Below are positions 9,068 through 16,633 of a DNA stretch of 64,000 bases, one piece after another (the stretch's first letter is position 1; each line of letters opens with the position of its first letter). Source of the stretch: an uncultured Lachnospiraceae bacterium. Lineage in GTDB: Bacteria > Bacillota > Clostridia > Lachnospirales > Lachnospiraceae. Location: contig CABUPO010000009.1 in NCBI GenBank assembly GCA_902493385.1, positions 1 to 64,000 on the forward strand, in the 5' to 3' direction. The translations under genes and the position numbers were made by a program. The notes beneath the pieces are model-generated. The model was given only the letters and a program-made list of their open reading frames with translations. It did not search any database and had not been told where the DNA came from.

Positions 9068-9391
9068 ATGGCTTCAAGTAAAGATTATTTAACCTTTGTA
9101 TTAGAACAGCTATCGGATTTAGATGGTATTTCCTATCGTGCAATGATGGGCGAATATATCCTCTATTTCCGTGACAAAATCGTTGGCGGTATCTATGATG
9201 ACCGCTTACTTGTAAAACCTGTTCAGTCTGCAATCTCCCTTATGCCGACAGCAACTTACGAATTACCCTATGAGGGTGCAAAAGAAATGCTCTTAGTTGA
9301 AGATATTGACAACAGAGAATTTCTCTGCAATCTGTTCCTGTCCATGTATGAGGAACTTCCTGCGCCAAAGAAAACCACCTCCAAAAAATAA
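9068..9391 (+). CDS. TfoX/Sxy N-terminal domain protein
   Basis: This 107-residue protein matches the TfoX N-terminal family (MASSKDYLTFVLEQL..YRAMMGEYILYFRDKIVGGIYDDRLLVKP). In proteobacteria TfoX/Sxy supports competence gene expression; the short Firmicute versions have no established role. It starts 12 bases after the regulator fragment, with a weak AAGGTAGGTG site, and is followed by a terminator. No counterpart exists in E1-E3, so it is private to E0. It appears intact. Confidence 0.8.
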   Translation: MASSKDYLTFVLEQLSDLDGISYRAMMGEYILYFRDKIVGGIYDDRLLVKPVQSAISLMPTATYELPYEGAKEMLLVEDIDNREFLCNLFLSMYEELPAPKKTTSKK

Positions 9392-9397
9392 CGACAA

Positions 9398-9442
9398 AAA
9401 GCCCTTAGCCATGAGTTACTACCCACAGCTAAGGGCTTAGTT
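9398..9442 (+). terminator. Rho-independent terminator after the TfoX-like gene
   Basis: AAGCCCTTAGC (from 9399) pairs with GCTAAGGGCTT (ending about 9439), then AGTTT. The region 9392-9819 holds no gene: it contains this terminator, the E0/E1 junction with its att core and two arm-repeat pairs. Confidence 0.75.
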
Positions 9443-9535
9443 TATAATATGGATTTATTTGTTGCACAGCCGCCTGTCAATCATTCTGTAACTCTAAAAC
9501 CACTGGATTACAAGAATAATGGCTCTTATACAACC

Positions 9536-9556
9536 GTTATCAAATTGTTATCAAAA
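9536..9556 (+). repeat. E0 right-end arm repeats GTTATCA x2
   Basis: Two direct copies of GTTATCA separated by four bases, about 55 bases before the att core. They sit in the same place as the paired arm repeats of E1-E3 and are likely integrase arm-binding sites. Confidence 0.6.
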
Positions 9557-9611
9557 GACCTATTGAAACGCCGCAAACCCGCATAAACACTGGGTTTTTT
9601 CGACCTCTCAA

Positions 9612-9624
9612 TTTATTCAAACTC
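9612..9624. other. Attachment site E0/E1
   Basis: TTTATTCAAACTC; its 11-base core TATTCAAACTC matches the 3' end of guaA (42314-42324) with one change. The motif CCGCATAAACACTGG lies 18 bases upstream at 9579-9593, as at the other junctions. Confidence 0.8.
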
Positions 9625-9727
9625 CTAAACACAAAGCAGATATTAACTACTTCCGTTTAGGCGTTTTGATTTTATTTGATACAAAATGATATGTATTATC
9701 CTAATTCTATCAGGTATTTTGACTTCT

Positions 9728-9746
9728 GCTATCAAAAAGCTATCAC
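9728..9746 (+). repeat. E1 left-end arm repeats GCTATCA x2
   Basis: Two direct copies of GCTATCA five bases apart, about 105 bases inside the left att core. A third, looser GCTATCAT follows at about 9753. The same heptamer pair marks the right end of E1 (19086-19103). Confidence 0.65.
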
Positions 9747-9819
9747 TTAAGCGCTATCATCCACTCCTTATCCATGTCCAATTATAAGCGTTTTTGCTTA
9801 GATAATCAATATGTATTTT

Positions 9820-9993
9820 CTAAATCTTCAACAACTGATTTAGCGGCATTACTGCCAAGTTCTTAACATCAACCAAAGTTTCCTGCTTACATTTCGGACA
9901 GTATAGCGGATAGTTTTTCAAAACAGTATCCTCCCTTATTCTGTTACGAGTTTTATTGCCACATACAGGACAGCGTAACCATTCAATCTTCAT
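9820..9993 (-). CDS. Cysteine-rich KTR family small protein
   Basis: The 57-residue product begins MKIEWLRCPVCGNKTRNRIR and has two CxxC pairs (C8/C11 and C32/C35) that would form one zinc ribbon. It matches the cysteine-rich KTR family commonly found on Tn916-like and resistance elements; its function is unknown. GGAGGATACA precedes the ATG. It is 17 bases downstream of the alkyltransferase-like gene and probably cotranscribed with it. It is the leftmost cargo gene of E1. Confidence 0.85.
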   Translation of the reverse strand: MKIEWLRCPVCGNKTRNRIREDTVLKNYPLYCPKCKQETLVDVKNLAVMPLNQLLKI

Positions 9994-10010
9994 TGTATCC
10001 TCCTCATTGT

Positions 10011-10487
10011 TTACAGCGAATACAGCGCATTTTCATAATCCTTAACGTAATATCTGATATTTTTCCTGCCTTTTTGAATAACCGTATGTCCCTCGTTTTC
10101 AAGCATCTCTTTCTGCGCTTCAATACCGCCGGGATATTTTGCGTTTAGTTCTCCATTTGCTTTCAGAGTACGCCAATAAGGCGTTTTGTCATCTTTACGC
10201 TGAAAACTCGCCCATGCTACAATCGAAACAAATATGCCTGCTGTAATCGGCTCTGTAAAATCAGCTCCGCTTACCTTTGCAAAATGTTCTCTTATTACAC
10301 CCACCGTAAGCAGTTTTCCATATGGTACAAGCCGCATTACCCTGTCATAATCAATGGGCGGTGCAAAATACATTCTGTCTCCGCCATATTTCTCTATGCT
10401 TTTTTCGTCTGTAATCACTTGAAACTTAGGCATATCCTTGTTGTCATGCAACATCGCATTAAAATCTTTTTTATCTTCATTTGCCAT
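10011..10487 (-). CDS. MGMT-fold alkyltransferase-like protein (ATL)
   Basis: The 158-residue protein ends in the DNA-binding domain of O6-alkylguanine transferases (RLVPYGKLLTVGVIREHF, then TPYWRTLKANGEL, GGIEAQKEMLENEGH). The PCHR active site reads P103-Y-W-R, so the acceptor cysteine is missing. ATL proteins with this loss bind alkylated bases and flag them for excision repair without removing them. The N-terminal 45 residues are extra and unassigned. The start is chosen at 10487 because GGAGGTG lies just upstream; the longer frame to 10520 has no site. Confidence 0.78.
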   Translation of the reverse strand: MANEDKKDFNAMLHDNKDMPKFQVITDEKSIEKYGGDRMYFAPPIDYDRVMRLVPYGKLLTVGVIREHFAKVSGADFTEPITAGIFVSIVAWASFQRKDDKTPYWRTLKANGELNAKYPGGIEAQKEMLENEGHTVIQKGRKNIRYYVKDYENALYSL

Positions 10488-10555
10488 GATAAACACCTCC
10501 TGCACAAGAGCATAATCCAAAAGAAAGAGATAGGCAATGAGACAGTTTGAAAAAT

Positions 10556-11119
10556 TTATATCTTTTCTTCTCTTAAAAGTAATTTTTTTACTGTCTTTAC
10601 ATAATTTTCTGCAACTTGCTCATCAAATGAAATCACTCTTGACCACATCCGCAGTCCTTGATAATAATATAATATCAAATCCGAAACTCGCTCTACATCA
10701 ACAGGTTGAAACTCTTTCGTTTCCATCCCATACTTCAGCAGACTTATCCAACGCTTTTTTGCTTTATTATTGATACTTGTAAAAAAGTCCTCATTCCCAA
10801 GATTGGCATATTCATAAATTGCAAGGCTCAAAGATAATTCTTTCTCCATAATTTCTGTTTTTATCGCCTCTAGCATATCTTCTAAAATTACGCTTGCCTT
10901 TTCCTTTTTTTCGATACGGTCTGCAATCACATATTCCTCCGAAAGAATTTCAGAAAAAATTTCCTCTGTTCCTGAATAATATCTATAAAGCCCACCTCTG
11001 CTCAAGCCCGTTTTTTCACAAATATCAGTCATCGTTACCGCTTTAAATCCTTTTTCAGCAAACAATTGATACGCTTGACATCGGATTGTTTCTTTTGTTT
11101 TTGCTCCCTTTCTCCCCAT
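10556..11119 (-). CDS. TetR family transcriptional repressor
   Basis: The 187-residue protein opens with a TetR DNA-binding domain (about 1-50: AYQLFAEKGFKAVTMTDICEKTGLSRGGLYRYY) and a helical ligand domain. The start is at 11119, one base after the GNAT stop, with GGAGG upstream; the longer frame to 11212 would overlap GNAT. It is the second gene of a GNAT-TetR operon whose promoter is wrapped in a large palindrome, so it probably represses itself and GNAT. The ligand is unknown. Confidence 0.87.
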   Translation of the reverse strand: MGRKGAKTKETIRCQAYQLFAEKGFKAVTMTDICEKTGLSRGGLYRYYSGTEEIFSEILSEEYVIADRIEKKEKASVILEDMLEAIKTEIMEKELSLSLAIYEYANLGNEDFFTSINNKAKKRWISLLKYGMETKEFQPVDVERVSDLILYYYQGLRMWSRVISFDEQVAENYVKTVKKLLLREEKI

Positions 11120-11120
11120 A

Positions 11121-11648
11121 TCAGACAGCAAGCTCCTCCCGCAAAACAGAATACATACAGTAGGAATGCACTTCTCCGTTTTTGTAAACACCATTCCGCA
11201 TTGTTCCCTCATATGTAAAACCTGTTTTTTCTAAAACACCTCTTGAGCCTACATTATCCGCAAAGGGTTCGGCATATATACGAAAAATATCAAATGTTTC
11301 AAATGCCTCTTTGCAAATCTCCTGAACTGCCTTTGACATGATACCTTTTCGCCAATAACTTTCTGCAAGCCAATAGCCTAACTCCGCAGATTTTTCATAT
11401 ACATCATCTTTTACAAATATGCCTATACCGCCGACAACCTGCCCGTCAACCACAATCGCATAATTGATTTGTTTCTTTCCAACATTGGCAATACTGTCAT
11501 TGATATACCAAACCGCATCGTCTAATGTATATGGATTTGGAAACGCATTACGCAGATTTTTTGCAATATTAAAATTATCAGCAGCTTGTGCTAATGCTTT
11601 TGCGTCCTCTATCTCCCATGCTCGTAACTGAAACTCTTTCATCATCAT
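11121..11648 (-). CDS. GNAT N-acetyltransferase (RimJ/RimL-like)
   Basis: The 175-residue protein has the GNAT fold, with the acetyl-CoA region YWLAESYWRKGIMSKAVQEIC and the C-terminal RIYAEPFADNVGSRGVLEKTGFTYEGTMRNGVYKNGEVHS typical of RimJ/RimL-type enzymes. These modify ribosomal proteins or small amines, and some related proteins act on antibiotics; the substrate here cannot be told. GAAAGGAG precedes ATG. It is the first gene of the operon with the TetR repressor, which suggests induction by a small molecule. Confidence 0.85.
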   Translation of the reverse strand: MMMKEFQLRAWEIEDAKALAQAADNFNIAKNLRNAFPNPYTLDDAVWYINDSIANVGKKQINYAIVVDGQVVGGIGIFVKDDVYEKSAELGYWLAESYWRKGIMSKAVQEICKEAFETFDIFRIYAEPFADNVGSRGVLEKTGFTYEGTMRNGVYKNGEVHSYCMYSVLREELAV

Positions 11649-11660
11649 ATTCTCCTTTCA

Positions 11661-11713
11661 AAAAGCGACACTACTGTCTTTTTATTATAAGACAGTAGTG
11701 TCGCTTTTGTCAA
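11661..11713 (-). promoter_or_regulatory. Consensus promoter inside a 20-bp-arm palindrome (TetR operator)
   Basis: On the minus strand TTGACA (11708-11713) and TATAAT (11684-11689) are 18 bases apart. Perfect 20-base arms (11661-11680 and 11689-11708) flank an 8-base centre containing most of the -10. Each arm holds its own dyad, GACACTACTGTC or GACAGTAGTGTC. This fits two operator sites around the -10 of the GNAT-TetR operon. It could also end transcripts from the upstream gene. Confidence 0.8.
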
Positions 11714-11737
11714 TTCCGTTTTTTCCTTAACGCCAGT

Positions 11738-12502
11738 CTATTCATGAATTGATGTTCCAAGATAAATTAGTCCATATAAAGCATTTATCATTTTACAACA
11801 ATCTGATTTTGTTGCAATAATTGTTTTTCTGCCATGAGCAATCCAATGCCTATTTAAGTCTTTGGGTTCTGTTTCAGGCTTACTAAATTCACTACGTTTC
11901 TGAAATCCTTTCATTGATTCAGTCCATGTAATATATATACCAAAAGCGGTTATCTCCGCCTCGTCCAACAATTCCCATTCTTCCTCAGATAAATCGTTTA
12001 GCTTATCTTCAATTTGATTAAGCCTCTTGGGAATTTTAGTAGTATCATCATTTGTTACCGCCGACAAAACTCCGTCAAAAACAGCTACCACTCCAACCAA
12101 GGTCAAATCATATAATCCGATATTCATCGCCTGAACACTCTGGCTTAATATTGCCTTATTTGCATCTGACAATAATTCAGATTGAATCATCTCATTACAC
12201 AACATATCATAATCAACAAATGACCTATCCTCTATTTTCCCCGCAAGGTATTCATCTATATCGTTCGCATTAACTATTTCTTCAACTTCGTAATCACACA
12301 ATGGTTTCCAATATGTAAATTGATGTTCCGCCAGAATATAAAATGCTCTCACAGGTTTTATTTTTTCTGCAAATTCTTGAACAACACTTCTCACATTCTT
12401 TTCTATTATTTTCCACTGCTCTGCATATGGTTTCAGTTGTTCACAAAAAGAATTTATAACACTATACAGTCCTGAAAACCTATCGTCTTTTAAATTTAAC
12501 AT
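11738..12502 (-). CDS. Unknown helical protein with HEPN-like RX4H motif
   Basis: I do not recognise this 254-residue protein. It is mostly helical, with a short hydrophobic stretch near 129-148, and near the C-terminus carries LNRHWIAHG (R218 to H223), the R-X4-H signature of HEPN ribonucleases. LNRH-x3-HG motifs occur in several uncharacterised proteins near defence genes. It sits alone between the GNAT-TetR operon and a small membrane protein gene in E1 cargo. A role as an RNA-targeting abortive-infection factor is possible but unproven. AGGAAAGAG precedes the ATG. Confidence 0.7.
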   Translation of the reverse strand: MLNLKDDRFSGLYSVINSFCEQLKPYAEQWKIIEKNVRSVVQEFAEKIKPVRAFYILAEHQFTYWKPLCDYEVEEIVNANDIDEYLAGKIEDRSFVDYDMLCNEMIQSELLSDANKAILSQSVQAMNIGLYDLTLVGVVAVFDGVLSAVTNDDTTKIPKRLNQIEDKLNDLSEEEWELLDEAEITAFGIYITWTESMKGFQKRSEFSKPETEPKDLNRHWIAHGRKTIIATKSDCCKMINALYGLIYLGTSIHE

Positions 12503-12537
12503 TCAACTCTTTCCTCCATGACTTCAAATTTACATTT

Positions 12538-13017
12538 TTAAATATTATTTTGCAGTTCTTTTTTATGATTAAAGTGGATTCCGATATGTCCTATCCCCAA
12601 TATTATTGTAGCTACAAACAATATTGGATTACGTCCGTATACAGCAATCAGACCACATGCAATAACCGGCAACGTAGCACCCGCAACAGGAATCCCCATT
12701 AGACTGCTGTAAAAATCCTTCATAGTTTTCTGACTCTTAAAATATCGCACCCAATATACTTCATACATAATCATCAGTACAAATGCCGCAATCAAACAAC
12801 TTAGCCATGCGGAAAATCCTTGAATATTAAAATCACTGAAAACCAACAGCAGACAAGTCACGAGTACCTCTCCAATCCTTTCAAATAGCAACAAGATTTT
12901 ATTTTCGTTATTTACATATTTCTCGTAGTCCTTCGGTTGATTTCTCGACCAAAGTAAATTTGGAACTATCAGCATAGCCAAAAAGAGCAAGCCAATATAT
13001 GAAAATCCAAAATGCAT
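12538..13017 (-). CDS. Multi-pass membrane protein, unknown function
   Basis: The 159-residue protein has about five hydrophobic segments (FSYIGLLFLAMLIVPNLLW near the N-terminus, VLVTCLLLVFSDF, LSCLIAAFVLMIMYEVYW, VAGATLPVIACGLIAVYG, ILFVATIILGIGHIGIHF). It has no catalytic motif that I can identify. It resembles small uncharacterised Clostridial membrane proteins. GGAGGAAAATGA precedes ATG. It follows a GNAT gene by 24 bases, so the two are probably cotranscribed in E1 cargo. Confidence 0.72.
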   Translation of the reverse strand: MHFGFSYIGLLFLAMLIVPNLLWSRNQPKDYEKYVNNENKILLLFERIGEVLVTCLLLVFSDFNIQGFSAWLSCLIAAFVLMIMYEVYWVRYFKSQKTMKDFYSSLMGIPVAGATLPVIACGLIAVYGRNPILFVATIILGIGHIGIHFNHKKELQNNI

Positions 13018-13041
13018 TCATTTTCCTCCCAAAACACCGAT

Positions 13042-13506
13042 TTAATCGACTCCCAGTTTCTTCTCCATAATTTCATAAACTAACTTCACACCATTTTCTA
13101 ATTCACAGACGCCATGCCCCACTGTCTTATACCCCCTATGCTCATATAGGAATACTGCTGAAAGTGAAGCATCCAAGATAGCCACATCATAACTTTTTAT
13201 GATTTCTGCTTCTAAACAATCCATAATCTGCGAACCACAGCCTTGTTTCTGATAGCAGGGCAGCACATATACCCCTGTAATATGATTCTGGTCATAACAG
13301 CCCGTTCCGACAATCACATCCCCATCTGTTAGCACACCCATATTCCCAGAAGCTATGCCCGCCAAAATGTGTTCTTTACTATGAAGCTGGCAAAAAAACT
13401 CCACTGCCTCTTTCGGATAATATTGGGGATATATCGCCTTAATCGTTGTATGTAAAATATCATAAATCGCATCCGCCATGTCGGAAGTTGCTGTTATATA
13501 TTTCAT
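13042..13506 (-). CDS. GNAT N-acetyltransferase
   Basis: The protein is about 154 residues with the GNAT acetyl-CoA motif ITGVYVLPCYQKQGCGSQIMDCLE and a C-terminal region LDASLSAVFLYEHRGYKTVGHG typical of the fold. The substrate is unknown. I choose ATG 13506, preceded by GGAGGG; the in-frame TTG at 13518 overlaps that ribosome site and is unlikely to be used. It lies at the inner edge of E1 cargo, next to the frameshifted tnpV. Confidence 0.83.
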   Translation of the reverse strand: MKYITATSDMADAIYDILHTTIKAIYPQYYPKEAVEFFCQLHSKEHILAGIASGNMGVLTDGDVIVGTGCYDQNHITGVYVLPCYQKQGCGSQIMDCLEAEIIKSYDVAILDASLSAVFLYEHRGYKTVGHGVCELENGVKLVYEIMEKKLGVD

Positions 13507-13641
13507 ACTTCCCTCCAAAAATAATTCTTTTCTCTACCCAAAATTCTTTTTCAATTATACACGAAAGCATGGTAAATTTCAATTCTCCTACCGCCTTTAA
13601 AGTGGCACTCCTGCAAAATACAGAAGTACCACTCACTCTAA

Positions 13642-14020
13642 TTATGCGTAAATTATCTCATTCTCCACAACTTCCCTCACACACGCCCGAATATTCCCCA
13701 TTTTCCCAATCCATTCAAGCTGATTTTCTTCTTTCAGCCGTTCCGTTACTCCCTGCCTGTCCGGCATATTCCTTTACCAGCCGAGAAAACATATCTTCCG
13801 CCTGTTCATCAATACCTGCAAGATATTCATTCAGCCTGCCGTTCGTCAGCAGATTGAGATAAACGAGCCGCTTATGCTCTTTGAGATAGCGCAAATGCCT
13901 CTGCCCCCACAAGCCTATCGGCTTTTCTTCTTCGGCTGGTAACGTAAGGCAAGGCAAATAATAATCGTCTGTTTTCTCATACCAAAGACCGTTTGTGTCA
14001 TCAAAAATCATTTTTTCCAT
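13642..14020 (-). pseudogene. tnpV: tnpV, frameshifted copy (E1)
   Basis: The first 86 residues (IFDDTNGLWYEKTDDYYLPC, GLWGQRHLRYLKEHKRL) match the intact E2 TnpV at 23098. At 13761-13762 the DNA reads CTGTCCGGC where E2 reads CTGTCGGC, an extra C. The frame then ends early at 13715, whereas in the other frame homology (VTERLKEENQLEWIGKMGNIRAC) continues to a stop at 13642. TnpV is a small protein of unknown role carried by many Clostridial mobilizable elements. Confidence 0.82.
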
Positions 14021-14029
14021 AATGTGTTC

Positions 14030-15205
14030 CTACCTTTCATATTTATTATTTCTAAAGCGTTCCCGCTTTTTAGACTGTAACATTTCTTTCGCCTGCACTA
14101 CTAATCCGTCCATCTGCTTATTTCCAAACGCCTTGCGGAGCAGCCTGTAATTCTGATTTTGTTCCCGCAGATTTTCATTTTCCTCCGCCAGTTTCACATT
14201 GATTTTCGTCAATCGTTCATTCTCCCGATGAAGATTGCCATTCGTGATATTCAGCCGATAGTAGTTGTCCCACGCTTCAAAGCACCTTGCCAACGCTCTT
14301 TTAAGCAGTTCTTTCAGCTTTTTTACCAACGGCTCCGCCACCTTATTTTTATAAGATTTTGCCGATGTCAACCCCTGCGGCTCAGATAACTGAAAGTCTG
14401 GAAAAGTGTCCAGTACACTCTCAAGCGTTTTCAAATCATCAATGCCCTTATCATAGTTCCTTACTCTATCAGACAATATTTTGTATTCATCCTGCTTTTC
14501 TGAAACCTGAATATCCAATCGTTCAACCTCTTTTTCCCGTTCCTGCTTCTTATAATCAAGGACAGACAAATGTTTCTCATGCGTTCCTTTATGCTCCCAC
14601 TCAATTCCATGACGTTCCATCACAGCGGCAAGTTGCTCTTTTTCGGACTGTACCCACTGATTCCACTCTGTTTCGCTGCGGGAGCCGCCTTTAAATCCCT
14701 GCGCCGCCAACGCTTGCTTTAATGACACTCTCGTATCCAGTCCCCGCTTACTGCCTGTGGTAAACGGTACAAAATCAATGTACAAATGCGGCGTTGCTTC
14801 GTCCATGTGTAAATGAGCCGAGAACACATAGAGATTAGGATTCCTCGCTTGAAATTCCCGATAATACTCGTCCAAAATCTGCTTTGCGAGTTGTCCGTTT
14901 TCGCTTTCAGCACTCATATTTTCTTTATCGCCAATCTGTAAAATCAGCTCATGGAATGGTTTTTCCTGCTTTGAGTTCCGTATCTTCTCATAATAATCAT
15001 CAATACGGCGGTCAGCCCTCGTTTGTTTTTCGTTATATCTCTGTAACGCTTCATCAAAGAGTTTATTATACACTTTCTTGATATTCTCGTTGCAATAATC
15101 TACATTGAGGTGGGAGCGTTCAGCATCCACATTCTCCGCTTTAAATTTGCGGCTATTATGATTGACCGAGCCTTTCCCCACCATTGCGCTAATCGTTCGT
15201 TTCAT
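14030..15205 (-). CDS. mob: MobV/Pre family relaxase (E1)
   Basis: The 391-residue relaxase would nick oriT and lead the strand during mobilisation. Motif I is NHNSR (15-19) near the N-terminus; the metal site is at HLHMDEATPHLYIDF (131-145). The family pattern is HxDExxPHxH, and the last histidine is tyrosine here (Y142, codon 14780-14782), while E2 and E3 keep histidine. The C-terminal 170 residues are coiled coil. The protein is otherwise full length and very similar to E2 Mob. The residue change may impair nicking. Confidence 0.87.
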   Translation of the reverse strand: MKRTISAMVGKGSVNHNSRKFKAENVDAERSHLNVDYCNENIKKVYNKLFDEALQRYNEKQTRADRRIDDYYEKIRNSKQEKPFHELILQIGDKENMSAESENGQLAKQILDEYYREFQARNPNLYVFSAHLHMDEATPHLYIDFVPFTTGSKRGLDTRVSLKQALAAQGFKGGSRSETEWNQWVQSEKEQLAAVMERHGIEWEHKGTHEKHLSVLDYKKQEREKEVERLDIQVSEKQDEYKILSDRVRNYDKGIDDLKTLESVLDTFPDFQLSEPQGLTSAKSYKNKVAEPLVKKLKELLKRALARCFEAWDNYYRLNITNGNLHRENERLTKINVKLAEENENLREQNQNYRLLRKAFGNKQMDGLVVQAKEMLQSKKRERFRNNKYER

Positions 15206-15450
15206 AAATCACGCCCTTTCTTTCTAATCCCATTCCTGCGCCGACAGGCGCAAGCCTTTGTTACTTTCTGCGAAAGTAACGCAAAAGCGCTTTTGTCAGC
15301 TTCGCCAACAAAAACGCAACCTGCAAGCAGGTTTTGCGCTCTCCGAGGGGTGGGCGTGTGCCGGTGGCACACACGTCTACGAACCGACCGAGTCGGCAGA
15401 CGAGACCGAGGGCGGCTTTTTGAAAAAAGCCCCCTGCACCCCGCAAAAAC
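15206..15450. other. oriT-like hairpin region upstream of mob (E1)
   Basis: The 322 bases between mob and the ATPase gene hold no gene but several hairpins: GTTACTTTC/GAAAGTAAC (15260-15280), GCAAAAGCGCTTTTG, GTGTGCC-GGT-GGCACAC (15356-15372), CCGAC/GTCGG, and GGCTTTTT/AAAAAGCC near 15413. The first and last also occur in E2. It lies beside the relaxase gene, so it is the best oriT candidate. About 55 bases (15351-15405) are absent from E2. Confidence 0.6.
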
Positions 15451-15527
15451 TTTAATATTGTTCACTCCCAACCGAAAAAGAACATTGTAAGATTGCACTT
15501 GTCCTAAACCTTTGCAATGTTGCAATC

Positions 15528-16502
15528 TTAAAGGTTACTCGCTTCTTTTTCTTCGGGAAGTTCCCAATACCACCCGTTGCCTTCCTTTATCGACTTAACA
15601 CCAAGAGATTTTTTTGCTTCGTCAAGTACTCTTTTTGAGATACCGATATTCTGCGCTTTCTTTAAAATAAGCTGCTGAGGATATTTCCCATCGGACAGAC
15701 AATCCATGATTAATTTCTCTGCTTGTTCGGATTTCTTTTCACGACTAACACCGTTCAATAAATCGTCGATAGAAATATCATAATAGCCTTTCCACACAAA
15801 TCCCGTTTCTTTATTCAACTCAAAAGCGATAGGCTCGCCTTCAGGTGCAAGAGAAGATTTTTCATGTGCAACTACTCGCACTTCCTTATTTCCCCTAAGC
15901 CTGCCGACAATGAGTACGCTTCGTGCCGCTGCCTGAAAGTCGATTGAGCCAAGTCCTCTGTAATTTGCTTTGCCGCCCTGTGCTTTATTCAAGTGTCCGA
16001 CAAGGATAACGGCGCACCCATGTTTTTCTGCTACCCGACCTAACTGCGAAAGAACATTACGGACTTCATTTGCTCTGTTCATATCAATTTGTGCGCCAAT
16101 ATACGCTTGCACGGGGTCTAAAATAATTACCTTTGCACCCGTTTCAATAATCGCCTGTTCAACTCTTTCATCAAGCATTGAGAGTGCGGCTTCCGACTCG
16201 TCGATTACCTTGATTTGCGTACAGTCGGCATTGCCTGCAAGCAGACGAGGTTTTATTGTATCGCTAAGTCCATCCTCTGCGGTTTGGTAAATAATTTTTA
16301 TCGGCTCACGCTCCGTATCATCACAAGGCAGTTTATCTCCCCTTGATAAGATAGAAGCTAACTGCAAAATCATCATTGTTTTTCCGTCGCCGGGGTCGCC
16401 GTGAACAATGGTTATCTTTCCATAAGGAATATACGGATACCAAAGCCACTCGACCTCGGTTGCAGGTATTTCATCCATATTTAAAATTTTAAGCTCAGCC
16501 AT
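15528..16502 (-). CDS. AAA/RecA-fold ATPase, RepA-helicase type (E1)
   Basis: The protein is about 324 residues. Walker A is VHGDPGDGKTMM near residue 34, followed by Walker B VIILDP and the DnaB/RepA-like VILVGHLNKAQGGKANYRGLGSIDFQ, with a C-terminal winged-helix-like part. RepA-type ATPases unwind plasmid DNA and may support element replication or mobilisation. It occupies the same slot as the ATPases of E2 and E3 but differs clearly in sequence, so this module has been exchanged. The start is ATG 16502 behind ATGGAGTGG. Confidence 0.82.
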   Translation of the reverse strand: MAELKILNMDEIPATEVEWLWYPYIPYGKITIVHGDPGDGKTMMILQLASILSRGDKLPCDDTEREPIKIIYQTAEDGLSDTIKPRLLAGNADCTQIKVIDESEAALSMLDERVEQAIIETGAKVIILDPVQAYIGAQIDMNRANEVRNVLSQLGRVAEKHGCAVILVGHLNKAQGGKANYRGLGSIDFQAAARSVLIVGRLRGNKEVRVVAHEKSSLAPEGEPIAFELNKETGFVWKGYYDISIDDLLNGVSREKKSEQAEKLIMDCLSDGKYPQQLILKKAQNIGISKRVLDEAKKSLGVKSIKEGNGWYWELPEEKEASNL

Positions 16503-16633
16503 TGCAACCACTCCATTCTTTTATGAAAACATTGAATTTTGCAGTTTTTGAGGTTATACTATTATTGTTACTTTTTTGAATTGTCTGCCTTTCATCTGCG
16601 CCAACAGATGAGCCAAAGGCAGGCATTTCTTTT

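Larger units (their letters stand above)
8704..9624. mobile_element. E0: right-end remnant of a guaA-type integrative element
   Basis: The order regulator tail, terminator, paired arm repeats, CCGCATAAACACTGG motif and att core is the same as at the right ends of E1-E3. The integrase, relaxase and excisionase genes are absent. The left end is not seen in this window; the bla/PBP locus may be its cargo, which is inference from cargo lying left of the core in E1-E3. Confidence 0.7.

Noticed and set aside
9536..9760. Short direct repeats as a CRISPR array
   Set aside because: Only two or three 7-base copies without unique spacers; they fit integrase arm sites.
11661..11708. Large palindrome as a simple terminator
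   Set aside because: It contains a consensus -10 in its centre and a -35 at its edge in the direction of the TetR operon, which fits an operator better, though termination cannot be excluded.
13715..14020. The 101-residue E1 TnpV as a naturally short gene
   Set aside because: Homology to E2 continues past the stop in another frame after one additional base, so it is a frameshift.
15202..15525. Several overlapping open frames in the hairpin regions before mob (also 24658-25062 and 37963-38244)
   Set aside because: They run across palindromes, have no ribosome sites and look unlike real proteins; the matching frames in E1 and E2 only reflect conserved oriT-like DNA.
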